Below are positions 11,557-22,759 of a stretch of 64,000 nucleotides of DNA, one piece after another. Within the stretch, counting starts at the first letter, position 1, and the number at the start of each line of letters is the position of its first letter. Below the pieces are notes generated by a model. It ran no database searches. It saw only the letters and a list, made by a program, of their open reading frames with translations, and was not told the DNA's origin. The stretch is from positions 10,690,001-10,754,000 of the forward strand of contig JARDYH010000003.1 in assembly GCA_029215795.1 (NCBI GenBank), in the 5' to 3' direction. The position numbers and the translations under genes are program-made. The DNA comes from Anniella stebbinsi (lineage: Eukaryota > Chordata > Lepidosauria > Squamata > Anniellidae).

Positions 11557-14084
11557 CTCATGTGTGAGTTGAGTCCGTCACATGCCATCTGCATGCACAG
11601 GATGAGCTTGCCTTGAGGGTACGCAGATGGAAGTCAACCTGGGCTGACTGAAAGCCCTGCCTGCCATGTGTTGAGAGGGGCTGTGAAAAGAGGCCTTTCA
11701 TGAGAAGTCCTGAAGGTGCAAACCACCACGCTACTACCCAAGCTAAACAGATCCAACATTGTGAACTGCCAAGATGGGAGACCACCTGGGAGCCAAGTAA
11801 AACCCACTCTAAGGCAGTGTATAAATTAAATAAATAAAGGTTTTACATCTCCCAGCCATGCTTCAATACCAGATGTGATCATGCATCGGAGAAAAGCACC
11901 TAGCGGTTGTGGCTACAGGGAGATATGCAGCTAGCATCTCTCACGGAACTACAGTTCCCATGGTTCCCTGGGAAGAGGAAATGATTATTAAGGTTAGATA
12001 TGTATATGTGTCCTTATAAAGACTAGCATCTTCATATTTTCCCCTTTCATTTGGTAATCTGAGCACTAACTATCACAGAAAGGATATTTCTCTTTTGAGG
12101 GCATTTATCTTTCATCATTGTGAGATAGCCATGACCCATAAATAATGAGAAAGAATATTGTTTCAATATTATCGGGACAGCCTAGTGGAGAAGGAATTAA
12201 GATTCAGTTAGAATTGCCAGATTTCCCCCCAGCAAGGGTTTGATGCTCTAAAGTGTTTTGTTTTGGGGAGAAGTGTATACCTTCCCTATCCTATAGGATC
12301 TATTCCCTCCCTCCCTCTCTTCATCCCTGCCCCTCTGAGTTGTATGTGGAGCTCAAAATCTGCACCACTGTAGACTGAGGAAGAAAGTAGATATCTCACT
12401 GCTACAGAAGTCAGGGAATGGGGAGGCCTTAACAGATGGGGTCAAAATTCCCCTTCAGGGAGACGTACATAAACACATTGGAAAACAATGTTGACTGTGC
12501 ATCTCTGATGCTTGATTTGCTGCTGTGGCCAGGTCTGCCTTGGTGTGGTGTGTGTGTTGGCTACCGTGTACCACACACACCTGTTGTGAATCCATCTGTA
12601 CTTCAGTCTGGCTCATTTATCTATGGTATTGGAGCAGTCAAGACTAAAGACATGATTGTCAATGTGTCAAGTTGTTCCCATATGAAGGAATGGTTCCAAC
12701 TGCCACCCACTATTTCTCTAGAAAGCATAAGATAAATCTGCAATAACTGTTTGACGAATACTATGCTGATTTCTAATTTTTATTTTCTAATTACCGATTG
12801 TGGGGTTGTGTGTTGTTGTTGTTTTAAGGTAATAGTCTCTGCAAGGTGGGGGTTATAAAATATGTCCCTCTTTCCTACTCATTCTCTCCTGTTTTCATTA
12901 TGTGTGCATTGGTGGTGTGAAATACATCAGTTTGTCTTTTTCTTTTTCACCCCCAGCCCCTAACTTTCCCACAATTTTCAGGTGTTAGACATATCATTAA
13001 GGAAATTGTGTAGGATATCACATCTCTGCCAAGTGTTTGTACTGTCTGAATTATACTAATATCAAAAAGTATAATTTATCTGGTAGATTTTTTTTAATTG
13101 GCACAGACTATGGTAGAGACAGAAAAGAGTTTCTTGTGTGGGTGTCCTAGTTTCAAACACATCATGTTGTTCTGGAATTCATATAGTTTAAAATATGAGA
13201 TTGGGGAGAACTTTTACAATATCATCTTCCTTTTCTATCAGGATTGCTCCCAAGCACTTGTCAGCAACTACCAATCCTTTTTTTAAAAAATAGTTCTCAC
13301 TTTTTTGAGAGAGAGAGAGAAAGAAAGAAAACTGTTTCACTCCCTAATGCCCCCTGCCCCCAGGCATCACCTCTGTTTAATAGAATCCAAGTTATACTAC
13401 CTCTTTCCCACTCTAATTATTTTGGGGAGTTGATAAAGTTCAGGGGCTGTCTATACACACTCAAAGCTCCGCGGTGGCTGCGAATCTGCACTGTGTCAGT
13501 TATATGCAGCCGCCGTGGGGCTTTTCCGCAAAACTGCTCACTTTTTCAGTGGGAACGAGGTCACCTGGGCTCTTCTGCTGTCAGACCTCACTCTGTAGCC
13601 AATCCAGGGGGCAGTCCTGGAGGATGGCAGCCAGCGAGTGGTCACCAGAAGCCAGGAAGAAGGCAGGCGGGCAGGCAGGCAGCCCCAGTACCCAGATGAT
13701 CATGGGAAACCCTGCACGTCCCCCTTTGGTGTGGGGATTACCCAACACCAACCCAGGGTTTAGGGGGAACGTAACGCCAACTCAACACCATAAAGGCGGC
13801 CCCTCAGAAACCTGTGTAGAACTCCAGAGACCTCTTGTAGTGAGCCAGATCACTGGTTTATCTAGCCATTTATTGTGTATTCCAGCCTCTCCCTTAGCTG
13901 GGAACACATCTGGAGGGCATCAGCTTATGGAAGTCTGGTCTGCTCCAATTGGCAAGAGTTGTCCAGGAGTCTTGGCCAAGACAGAGTTTTTCCCCAGCCC
14001 TGCTACCTGAGATCTTTTAAATTAGATATAGTAGCCACTGAATTTTGGGCCTCCTGCCCATCCTCTACCACCGAATGATGGGTC

Positions 14085-14275
14085 CTATGGTCTGTTGTAT
14101 GGGAGAAGATTGATCCATCTAATCCAACACTGCCCACCCTGACTGAGAGCAGCCCACCATAGACTCACACAGTGGTATTTCCCACTCCTTCTACCTGAGC
14201 GTCTTCAACAGGAGAGCCATCAATTGAACTCAAGAGCTCAAACAGACGAAGCCTGCACTGTAATACTAAGCTGTG
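14085..14275 (-). repeat. tRNA-derived SINE remnant
   Basis: On the + strand it shows GATTGATCCATCTAATCCAA, then CACTGCCCACCCTGACTGAGA and ACAGGAGAGCCATCAATTG. This is the antisense order of the SINE at 37717-37920, strongly mutated. Confidence 0.4.
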
Positions 14276-14489
14276 GGTCTTATACATGCTCTTCTTCCCA
14301 CAGTCCATAGTCCCCAGTCATCTGTTCTGTTAAAAGCCCTGTTCATATGAATTTGTAAAGTTGGGGTCCTGGGGTCCAAATTGCAAAGGCATCGATGCAT
14401 TCATTAGCTCCTCTGCATGGAACTGAAGCATGTGCAACTTGAACAGGCACAGGCTATGGAAAAAGAGCTGAACACAACTGAGATTATGG

Positions 14490-14640
14490 TTAAGAGATGC
14501 AGGTCTCCAGAGTGCCAGAGAAAGATCTCCCCCATCACCTGTTCTCTATTACAATTAAGTGGGATGCCAGGGATTAGAGCTGGAACCTTTGGCATGCAAA
14601 ACACATGATGCACCACTGTGGTGTGATCCCTCAATAGGTA
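14490..14640 (-). repeat. tRNA-derived SINE head remnant
   Basis: On the minus strand it reads GGGATCACACCACAGTGGTG, then TTTTGCATGCCAAAGGTTCC and TCTAATCCCTGGCATCCCAC. These are the A-box and B-box portions of the same SINE family. Confidence 0.5.
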
Positions 14641-15021
14641 AAACTGTGTTTGGTCTGTACCGCTTCATTTTGCAGGCAGGGGCAGAATGGTCATCCATTT
14701 TAAATTTTTAGAAAATCCTTGCACACAGAAAGCCAGCATGCCAGGGAGAAGGCTAGGCTAGCACCTCTCTCCCAGACATACCAGTTTTCAATCATGATTT
14801 AATGCTTCGGTGAGAACACGGCCGTTAGTTATCTATTTATTGTGGTGGATCCTTCCTGACGATCCCAGTACTTGCCAGGAGCAGCGTGCATGTGAAACAG
14901 AGTGGATGCTCAAAGTAATTCTTAACCAAAGTCTTTGTTTGTGTGTTTCGTTTTGGATGTTTTTGCTGTTGCTGCTGATGTTCTTCCGTGCCTTCTGGTG
15001 AAGTGTCCGAATTTTGATTTT

Positions 15022-15027
15022 TGCATG
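15022..15027 (+). promoter_or_regulatory. TGCATG, candidate RBFOX intronic splicing element
   Basis: One copy of the hexamer TGCATG lies about 100-120 nt upstream of the two alternative acceptors of the CELF2 exon. RBFOX proteins are known to regulate neural and muscle exons from such positions. The hexamer is short and its role here is inferred only from its placement. Another TGCATG occurs near 16151, downstream of the exon. Confidence 0.3.
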
Positions 15028-15126
15028 CACGACCATTGTCATCGGTGTCATATTAATGCCAATGACGTTTGGAAAGCACTAATGAATAAGTGCAATTTCT
15101 TTTCTCTATTGTTGGGTTTTTTGTAA

Positions 15127-15146
15127 AGTTGCTCAAATGCTCTCAG
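15127..15146 (+). promoter_or_regulatory. Tandem splice acceptors of the CELF2 exon
   Basis: AG at 15127-15128 and AG at 15145-15146 are 18 nt apart and in the same phase. The region upstream is rich in T and C (about 15097-15121). The proximal AG gives [12 protein letters not shown] and the distal gives S-MAAL or G-MAAL, depending on which donor of the previous exon is joined. As far as I recall, isoforms with and without AQMLSG exist in other vertebrates, which supports real use of both. Confidence 0.7.
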
Positions 15147-15326
15147 GTATGGCCGCCCTGAATGGAGGACTCGGTGCAACAGGCTTGACGAATGGTACAG
15201 CAGGCACAATGGATGCCCTCACCCAAGCCTACTCAGGAATCCAGCAGTATGCCGCTGCGGCACTGCCTACATTGTACAGTCAAAGTTTGTTACAACAACA
15301 GAGTGCTGCAGGCAGCCAGAAAGAAG
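15129..15326 (+). CDS. CELF2: CELF2 internal coding exon (linker to RRM3)
   Basis: The frame reads AQMLSG, then [40 protein letters not shown], and [19 protein letters not shown]. This is the highly conserved stretch just before RRM3 in CELF2; CELF1 differs in the Gly/Thr run and in the segment before SQKE. Two acceptors are possible. AG at 15127-15128 adds the six residues VAQMLS/IAQMLS plus Gly, while AG at 15145-15146 starts the exon at GT-ATG (15147, 180 nt). A strong pyrimidine tract precedes both. The donor is GAAG|GTAAGC at 15327. Both forms (198 or 180 nt) are multiples of three and phase 1 to phase 1. A TGCATG, the RBFOX-binding hexamer, lies at 15022-15027, about 100 nt upstream. 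The ATG at 15137 is internal to the gene, not a start codon. Confidence 0.95.
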
Positions 15327-16839
15327 GTAAGCACCTTAGGACACTAGGAATTTAAAAACAAATAAAGGAAGCCAAGGAGAAGATCACTAATCCAATGCAA
15401 ACCTCAAAACAATCAAAACTTAGTATCTCTAAATTTATTGTATTATTAAGTAGAGTTATATTTTGCCCTTGCACTGCAGTTGCAACACTCAGGGCAACTC
15501 ACACTGGGCAGTATCCAGTGGCCAATCAGGGTGTGCTGACAGTAATGACCGCTAGAGCAACAGGAAGCGAGCGCTTCACAGCGCACACCCAGAAACCAGC
15601 CCAAACCAGCGCTGCTATAACAGGACAAGTCAGAGGAGATCCTTTCCGCAAGCTTCACTGATTTGTCCCACCGTGGAAGCACTAGTTTGAGCTAGTTTCC
15701 AGTTGCACTATCAAGCGCTAGCTTCCCATTGTGCAAATGGTTGTTCCCGCTAGAACTGGGGCAACATTGTACACTGCACAATGATTTTTTAAAAAAATTG
15801 CAAAAATGTATGATAAAACATAGAGAGATGGCTTCTTTGAAAAATAATATATCACATCAATCAATATCTTTACTTTTGTTTGCTTTCACTTCCAGATGTT
15901 GATTTTTGACATCTATATCATTCATCACAGTGAGCATGAGGGTGGGAAACGTGAAGTTAATATGTGGGTCCACCTCTTGGGGGCCCAAGCATCCATGTTT
16001 CACCTGGGAAAGAATGATGATACTATTCTGTTAAAATGGACTCTTCAGGAGTCTCTCAGCCCAGTAGAGTGGGAACAACTCTAGGCTTTCCAAAGTCACA
16101 GATGACGAAGGCAATCATAATAAGAACTGGAACTTTGTCTAAATGTGCGTGCATGCATGTAAACATTCTGCATGGAGAATATAGAAGGGACCTGTAAACA
16201 TTTAATTTCCCAGCCCCCAAAATTTATTTTACTGGGATTTGCTTCAGGAATTTACCACCCATTGTTTGTTAATGTGGAAAATACACAGTGTCTGCAACTT
16301 TTGCAAAAAGAAACCCATAATTAAGAGTAGCCTTGAAATGTACTTCCTGTTAAAAATGTATTTTTTAGTGTGGAGGGAGCTCCCCTATCTGGGTTCCATG
16401 TATGCTGCAAACATGCAGCTTTTGTAACTAGACTGTGTTTGGAGGTTAATGACAAGATCCATCGTCATTACATTGAAGGGTTCCTTATTTAATTGAGGGT
16501 CTTGAGGGGAAGCAAATAAATGATTGATTGCATCATATTCAGTGCCAATAGTGCAAAATAAACCCTAGTAAGTTAACACTGAGAATAAATTAATACTAAT
16601 TACAAGAGGCTTAACAAAACAAGGGAAGTCTTCTCTGCCTCTCTCTTTCTCTCCCACCCTCACCCCAACACATCATCTTGCCCTAAATTCTTGCTAATTT
16701 TAGGCTAGAAGGAAAAGGTCTCATGTGCTCTTGTTGTGACTATCAAGCAGCAATGGGCCATAGCAGGTCATTAGCAGAGAAATAGTATAACCCCGTTAAG
16801 AAGAGGATTTTATAGGAACAGCACCATCACTGCCCCAAA

Positions 16840-17030
16840 TTAGATAGATGATAGATAGATAGATGATAGATAGATAGATAGATAGATAGATGATTGATAG
16901 ATAGATAGATGATAGATAGCTAGATAGCTAGATAGCTAGATAGATAGCTAGATAGCTAGATAGCTAGATAGCTAGCTAGCTAGCTAGCTAGCTAGCTAGC
17001 TAGATAGCTAGATAGATAGATAGATAGATT
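16840..17030. repeat. Compound GATA / GCTA microsatellite
   Basis: About 190 bp of GATA units, with GATGATA interruptions, change gradually into AGATAGCT and then pure AGCT-type units (16972-17003) before returning to GATA. GATA arrays are common in squamates, but this does not identify a sex chromosome. Confidence 0.95.
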
Positions 17031-17667
17031 TGCTATATATATTTTCCCCATATTGGACATAATCCATCAAGTGCGGTTGTTCCATAACATGTCTTTTAAT
17101 TTGAAAGGGGCTTGCAAGCCCTATTTGATTGAAAGAAAGATTTGATAGATCATTATTACTATCAATTTGTCTGCCAAAGTTCAGACTTTATTAAAATAAA
17201 CTGCCATATAAATTGTGCATAAGGCTCACTAATGTTTTAGTGAGCAGGCTAACAAATGAAGATAATGTCTGGGATCCAGAGGGACCTTTTTTCAGGTCGA
17301 AGGTACTTCGGCATGTGCAAGCCATGCCCTCTGGAAACTTCTGCCAATTTCCCCCCCCCCCTCGTGCTGCAGCCCCCAGCTGTATATCCCATTCTGTTCC
17401 AACTCTTCAGCCGTGTTTTTGTCGGGATGCTAGATATTTCAGGAAAGCCCCAGTTTTGCAAATAGTTACGTCCATTTGGCGATTACTGAATTGCAAAAGC
17501 TTTCTTTAAGATTTGTGACGTTATGGGATCAGGAATGTTGCAAATAATGTCAGTTTATTTTTTATAAAAAATCATGTCAGCATACAAGCTGAAAAATAAA
17601 ACTGTTGTTGTTAGTGCAGCCCCGGCATAACTCCATTTGTATGCATGTGTACTTCAGAAGACTAGGA

Positions 17668-18062
17668 GCTCATCTACACCTAAGGGTGTAGCAGGAGGGA
17701 GGGGGAGGATCGCAGACCTACCTGTTTCCGTGATCCTCCCCCAGCATCTATATGGCTTCACGATGTCCCGGAAGGGAAGAGGGACATCACGGGCACCATT
17801 TATTTATTTTTTTGAAGAGGAGCCGGTCGCATGGCCCCAATCTGGGGGAAAAGGTAAAAAAAAAACACGGATAGTGAAATTGCTCCCCCCCACAACTTGC
17901 ATGGAGCCACCTCATTCGGTTCAGTGCCTGTTTGAGGACCCGGGAGCCCATGCCACACTGGCCATGGTCTTCGGGGTTGTCTTGGGACCGCAGAAAAACC
18001 GGGACATCCACAGTTGCAGTTATCCTGGGGTCATCTCTAGGGATAACTGCATGGGGTAGACA
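17668..18062. mobile_element. GC-rich putative non-autonomous DNA element
   Basis: The left end GGAGCTCATCTACACC pairs roughly with the reverse of GGGGTAGACATGGCCT at the right end. The interior is GC-rich compared with the surrounding intron and has internal inverted pieces (TCCTCCCCC/GGGGGAGGA). The 140-residue frame inside has no recognisable domain. Confidence 0.35.
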
Positions 18063-18367
18063 TGGCCTAGGATTGCTTGTACACTAAGCTTTCCATTCAT
18101 GGAATTTTACTTGGGGTCTAGACAATATTATTTTCAATTTGTAACCCTCCCATATTCCCCCACGTTTCCCATCTTTTTTCTTAGCAGAAAAAAATTATGT
18201 TAAGGAAGAAAAGACAGGAGAGCTGCACAATATCTTTTGATCGGTAGCGCTAATAGTCCTTCGTCTAGAGGCAGCTTGAATTGGAAACATCGAGCGTGTG
18301 CAGTGAGCATTCTCAACACAACACAAAGCAGCTGATAACGGACTGTTGCTTCTCCCTTTTCTTAAAG

Positions 18368-18511
18368 GTCCAGAAGGAGCAAACCTCTTCATTTATCACC
18401 TCCCACAGGAGTTTGGAGACCAGGACATTCTGCAGATGTTCATGCCTTTTGGGAACGTTATTTCTGCTAAGGTCTTCATTGACAAACAGACCAATCTGAG
18501 CAAGTGCTTTG
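18368..18511 (+). CDS. CELF2: CELF2 internal coding exon (first half of RRM3)
   Basis: This 144-nt exon encodes [20 protein letters not shown], then [20 protein letters not shown], then QTNLSKCFG. It carries the RNP2 motif of RRM3 (LFIYHLP), helix 1, beta 2-3 and the first residues of RNP1. The acceptor is TTAAAG|GTCC after a pyrimidine-rich run and the donor is TTTG|GTATGT at 18512. Junctions are phase 1 on both sides. [15 protein letters not shown] favours CELF2 (CELF1 has LLQ...NVVSAK). RRM3 binds U/G-rich RNA and is the C-terminal RNA-binding unit of CELF proteins. The intron that follows splits RNP1 between KCFG and FVSY. Confidence 0.97.
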
Positions 18512-18697
18512 GTATGTAATGTGTATTACACAAACACAGAAGGGATGTGTAAAACTGTAACTTTTTGCTCACTTTCCCACATGCTAGCTCCTCATGCCCA
18601 GATTGTGTGGATATGTTGCTTTCACAATGCACATCTGAATCATTCCATTATTATCTGCAGTTGGTTAACTGAACATCAGAACAAGAGACATTTCTCT

Positions 18698-18872
18698 AAG
18701 CCTGCCTCTCCTAACCTGGTGCGCTCCAGATGTATTTACTTATTTAGTTAAACATTTCCATCCAGCCCTATATCTCTGGAATATTGAACTATAACTCCCA
18801 TGATCCCTCTGGAGAAAAATCAGAGTTGTAGTCCAACACATCTGGTGGAGGGCACCAGGGTGGGGTAGGCTG
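18698..18872. repeat. Palindromic MITE (ACTCCCAT family) with internal insert
   Basis: The ends CTAACCTGGTGCGCTCCAGA and GGCACCAGGGTGGGGTAGGC are inverted. The centre has ACTATAACTCCCATGATCCC and AGAGTTGTAGTCCAACAC. About 50 bp of T/A-rich sequence resembling a LINE tail interrupts the left arm. Confidence 0.55.
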
Positions 18873-19668
18873 CTTCAAGCAACAGAATCACTGCTGTACC
18901 CCACATGTATATTTTGATTTAATTATGCACTAGCTACCACATCCAGGCACTTTTTTCCCCCAGACCTGATTATGATCATCTCCCTTCTGCAACCTTTTCC
19001 CCAGTAACACATATTTGGGCCTTTTATGTCAGGAACAGAAAACCACATATTCAAACCAAAGATGTGATTCACCACCTAAGATTCATTGACACGAATAGGA
19101 GGTGCACACGAGTCCCTCTGTCAACTAGCACCCATCTCATTCAATTCTATACTCCTGTTGAGAGAGTTTTTCTGTAGTTTGTGCTCTGTAAGCAGGACAA
19201 CTGAAAAAGGAGCAATGATGAAAGCTTTGTGAGAAAGTGGAATGTTTCCTCCCCCCCCCCCCCATAGCAACTGGCATTAATCTTCAAAGGTAGAAGGGTG
19301 TGCAATTGAATCAGTTAAAAAAAGAAGAAATAATAATAATAAAAAAGCATACAAAATCTTTTCTGACATACACAACAAAAGTGTCAAACGTTTAAAATTA
19401 ATTACATCCTATTGGGAGAATGCCATTATACAATCAAGCTACATTATTATGGACACCTAATTATTCTCTATTGTATATGAAAACTCTCCATGTTTAACTC
19501 ATTACTTGCAAATTACATTAAACCCTCTCTCCTGGATTAAGAAAAACTACGCAATTAGATGATCTCTGTTCTGTAGCATCCCCACCCACGGTACATATAC
19601 CACTTGACAAATGATCATTCTAATACTAACTCGTGTTCTCCTGTGCTCTTACAAATGTACTTAAGAAC

Positions 19669-20005
19669 ATCAGAAGAGCCATGCTGGATCAGAGCAAGGG
19701 TCCATCTAGTCCAGCATTCTATTCACACAGTGGCCAACCAGCTGTTGATGGGAAACCCCCAAGCAGGACATGAGTGCAACAGCACCATCCCACCTATGTT
19801 CCCCAGCAACTGTTGTACATAGGCTTACTGCCTCTGATCCTGATGGTAACATGTAGTAGCCATTGACATGAATATGTCCAGTCCCTTTTTAAAGCCATCC
19901 AAATTGGTGGCCATCACTATATTCTGTGGAAGTGTATTCCATAGTTTCCCTATGTGCTCTGTCAAAGACTTCCTTTCATCTGTCCTGAATCACCCACCAA
20001 ACAAC
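19669..20005 (-). mobile_element. CR1/L3-like LINE 3' end
   Basis: Same layout as 9312-9665: TTAAGAACATCAGAAGAGCC, TTCACACAGTGGCCAACCAG, then TTAAAGCCATCCAAATTGGT and the antisense of the LINE C-terminal frame. Confidence 0.75.
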
Positions 20006-20116
20006 TTATATCCAAAACTGTACCATCTATTCACAGTAAGTTTGATCAGTGGACTTGGGATGATCGCAAGGTTTGCAATGGTATGGGGAAAAAAGGCCCA
20101 AGAGGGAGACACCCTT

Positions 20117-20117
<1 letters not shown>

Positions 20118-20158
<41 letters not shown>
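20118..20158. repeat. (CA)n microsatellite
   Basis: About 20 CA units. Confidence 0.95.
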
Positions 20159-20162
<4 letters not shown>

Positions 20163-20264
20163 TTAACTCAGTGGTACAGCATCTTGACAGACTGAGGGGG
20201 GAACCCAATCCCTTGGGGCGGGGGCAGGAATGGAGTGGTTGCACAAAGAGAAGGGAGGAAGAGA

Positions 20265-20267
<3 letters not shown>

Positions 20268-20297
<30 letters not shown>
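20268..20297. repeat. (TA)n microsatellite
   Basis: About 15 TA units. Confidence 0.95.
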
Positions 20298-20299
<2 letters not shown>

Positions 20300-20599
20300 T
20301 ATCAGAAACTTCTCTTTCTCTGGGTAGATTATGTCCTAGTTCGCAATGAGAAGCTATCTTAAAATGTCTTTAAGGACTGAAGTGAGAGCTTTCCATAGAT
20401 ATAAAAAAAAATACTATACCTGGGATTGTATACATATATGTCCACCACACTCCTAAGTGCCTGGAACCCTGAACAGAAGCACTCCAATTTGTAATCTGCC
20501 AATTTTAATTGCTTTACAATGTTTACTTCTTATTTAAAAAATTATCGTGTTTTCTATTCCCCACTCCCTGAAGCAGTAGGAAGCTCTAGGACAGCCTTT

Positions 20600-20703
20600 T
20601 ACATGGGCAAATACCTTGGGTATTAGAAGAGCACGGCTGGCTGGGGAAGGATGGGAGTTGTAGTCCAAAAAGTCTGAAGGGCGCCAGGTTCGGGAAGGCT
20701 ACT
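20600..20703. repeat. Half copy of the ACTCCCAT-family MITE
   Basis: Contains CGGCTGGCTGGGGAAGGATG, GGGAGTTGTAGTCCAAAAAG and GGGCGCCAGGTTCGGGAAGG, i.e. the right half only. It ends about 105 bp upstream of the CELF2 terminal exon. Confidence 0.5.
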
Positions 20704-20809
20704 CTGGACAGTAAACACACTACACAAGCAATTACCAAAATATTCAAAGTTTTTTGCTAATATATGCCTTTTCTCTCTCTCCCACCACCCCCACTTTTGT
20801 GTATTATAG

Positions 20810-20937
20810 GTTTTGTTAGCTATGACAATCCTGTCTCTGCGCAAGCTGCTATACAGGCTATGAACGGCTTTCAGATTGGCATGAAACGCTTGAAAGTTCA
20901 GCTGAAGCGCTCCAAAAATGACAGCAAACCTTACTGA
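20810..20937 (+). CDS. CELF2: CELF2 terminal coding exon (second half of RRM3, stop codon)
   Basis: The exon begins with GT completing the Gly codon from the previous exon, then reads [41 protein letters not shown] and stops at TGA 20935-20937. FVSY completes RNP1 of RRM3; the basic tail [10 protein letters not shown] is the invariant C-terminus of CELF1 and CELF2, and AMNGF rather than SMNGF fits CELF2. The acceptor follows a long C/T tract (20769-20795) and ends TATAG at 20809. No frameshift or missing residue is seen, so the gene looks functional here. The same exon continues as the 3' UTR. A consensus donor 44 nt past the stop (AGG|GTAAGT at 20982) leaves open splicing within the UTR. Confidence 0.97.
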
Positions 20938-22723
20938 TCATTACCCCAGAAGCTTACTGCTATTAATTTAGATTTCTTAGGGTAAGTCCCTTGACCAAAC
21001 CCACCCTCCCTTGGGGGTGGGGCTGTTGAAAAAGAGAATAAGAACACATTGCCAACCACCGCCAAGAGACAGCTATTTTTAAAATACTGCTTCCATTTTC
21101 CCCACCTGCCATTAAGGGAAACTTGGCTAACCTACCCACGGAAATATTGAACGGTGTACTTTATTTGAATTTGCAGCTTAGATTTTTAACTTTATCCTTA
21201 AAAGGAAAACACACACACACACCCTCTGAAATCTTAATTATTAAAACTGTCAAGAAAGAAAAATTGCAATTTAACTTTCTCAGCCCGGGTGTTCCTAATT
21301 CTTTTGATGGGGATAATGAAAGTGGTTGTACATCTGGACTTAGACTTGTCCAAATGGTACCAGCGGTTTGTAGGCTAACGCAATGGCATTGGCCCAGGAG
21401 AGGAACTCATTTAGAAATCACGCCAATTCTTTCCATTACTTCAGTTCATTTTTTTATTATTATTAAGGAGCTTGAAGATTTTTCGTTCTTAGAGCTTCAA
21501 ATTGACATGATGTTATATTATTCTGTTCAACACTGGTTGTCTTTATATATCTCACTTGTTGGTTTTTTTCCAGTTTTTTTTCCCCCCAGTTCTACGGGGA
21601 TTTTTTTTTTTTTTTTTTAGCATTAGTGTAAAAAAAGACATAGAGATCTGTTTCTAAAGCTACAGGGTTTAAACTAAATAAATAAAAAGAGTGATAATAC
21701 TTGACGTTTCTTGAAAGATAAAAATTTAATAATAATAATAATAATGATGATGATGATAATAATGATAATAATAATAGATAACAAAAGAAAGCCACAGGCC
21801 TGTAAATTTTATTTGTAAAAAGCATTTCTATTTTTATACAAAAATTTTTACTGCCTCAGAAATAATGGAAGTTATTTATTGCCTATTGTTAACTTATTGG
21901 ATACCTAAAGAGCAGCTCTCTCTGGTAGCTAGATCCTTTTGAAGTAGTCTCTGGAGTATATGTGCCAAGAATGGGTGCTTTTTCACCGTTGAATCCTACA
22001 TCTTTTATGGTTCATACTTTTTTATCCTCCTGTTTGTATTTTGTCTGGTTATCTTGTCCGTAGTTTCCATTATCTAGTTGAAAGCTTAGTTGTCTTGAAC
22101 TATTATCTATCTTTCTCTCAATCCCTCCTCCCCAATCCACTCTTACACTGCACCTCCCCTTATGTTACATTTGTTGAAACTGATTCTTTAACCCCCACAG
22201 ACACCTTCCCCTCCCCAAATAAATCAGGAATCCATCTTCTCTTACTCCTTTCAGATGGATTCTTTTTTGGGGCTCTCTCATTGTGCCGTCCTTGACCAAG
22301 TGTACAGTTAATGCAAATTGCGTGAATGGCTTGAGATTCTAATTATGAAAGATTTGCATTAGTTTTCTCCTGCACCCATTAAAAATGATTTTGTTTCTGC
22401 TGCATAGACTCTCCGTAACTTTTTTTCCTCTTCCTTGTTTTTCCCTAGACATCTTCATGCCCGTTAGCTCATCGTTTGCCTAGCATGTCCCTGTGGCGTC
22501 TTAAAAAAAAAAAGTTTCATCGTCCCGTCATTGTTTCTGATGTCTTTCTGACCTCACATCATAATTTGGTTCTCCTACTGACCTTTGATCTATAGTTTGA
22601 ACCTTTGAAATTTGCATGTGACCTCATCTAGCTGTATGAATTCTGGGAAGTCAATGTGAAAAGCATTGCTGCATTTATGCAAGATCAAAATTTATTACTA
22701 GTCAAATTAATGGTAGGATTATT

Positions 22724-22759
<36 letters not shown>

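Larger units (their letters stand above)
6312..15128 (+). other. CELF2 intron, about 8.8 kb
   Basis: Contains (ACT)n at 7088-7106, a palindromic element (7967-8368), a CA repeat (8838-8861), a CR1/L3 copy (9312-9665), a hAT foldback element (11237-11556) and SINE remnants (14085-14640). Ranges 6430-7960, 9670-11230 and 11570-14080 hold no element I can name with confidence. A GC-richer segment at 13446-13830 with a short GGCA repeat carries open frames but no recognisable domain. Confidence 0.7.
15327..18367 (+). other. CELF2 intron, about 3.0 kb
   Basis: Contains a GATA/GCTA array (16840-17030) and a GC-rich element with TIR-like ends (17668-18062). Nothing nameable is seen in 15330-16830 or 17040-17660. 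Confidence 0.75.
18512..20809 (+). other. CELF2 last intron, about 2.3 kb
   Basis: Contains a MITE (18698-18872), a CR1/L3 copy (19669-20005), CA and TA repeats (20118-20158, 20268-20297) and a half MITE (20600-20703). The rest shows nothing recognisable. Confidence 0.75.

Noticed and set aside
13244..14010. Overlapping frames of 151 and 178 residues
   Set aside because: They lie in a GC-richer intronic segment with low stop density and a GGCA repeat. There is no domain, and they are inside the CELF2 intron.
15137..15139. ATG as a translation start
   Set aside because: It is an internal Met (AQMLSG) of the CELF2 exon included only when the proximal acceptor is used.
16840..17030. CRISPR-like array
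   Set aside because: Repeats are contiguous four-base units without spacers, in a eukaryotic intron.
17637..18059. 140-residue frame
   Set aside because: Falls inside the GC-rich putative DNA element; composition, not coding selection, explains the open frame.
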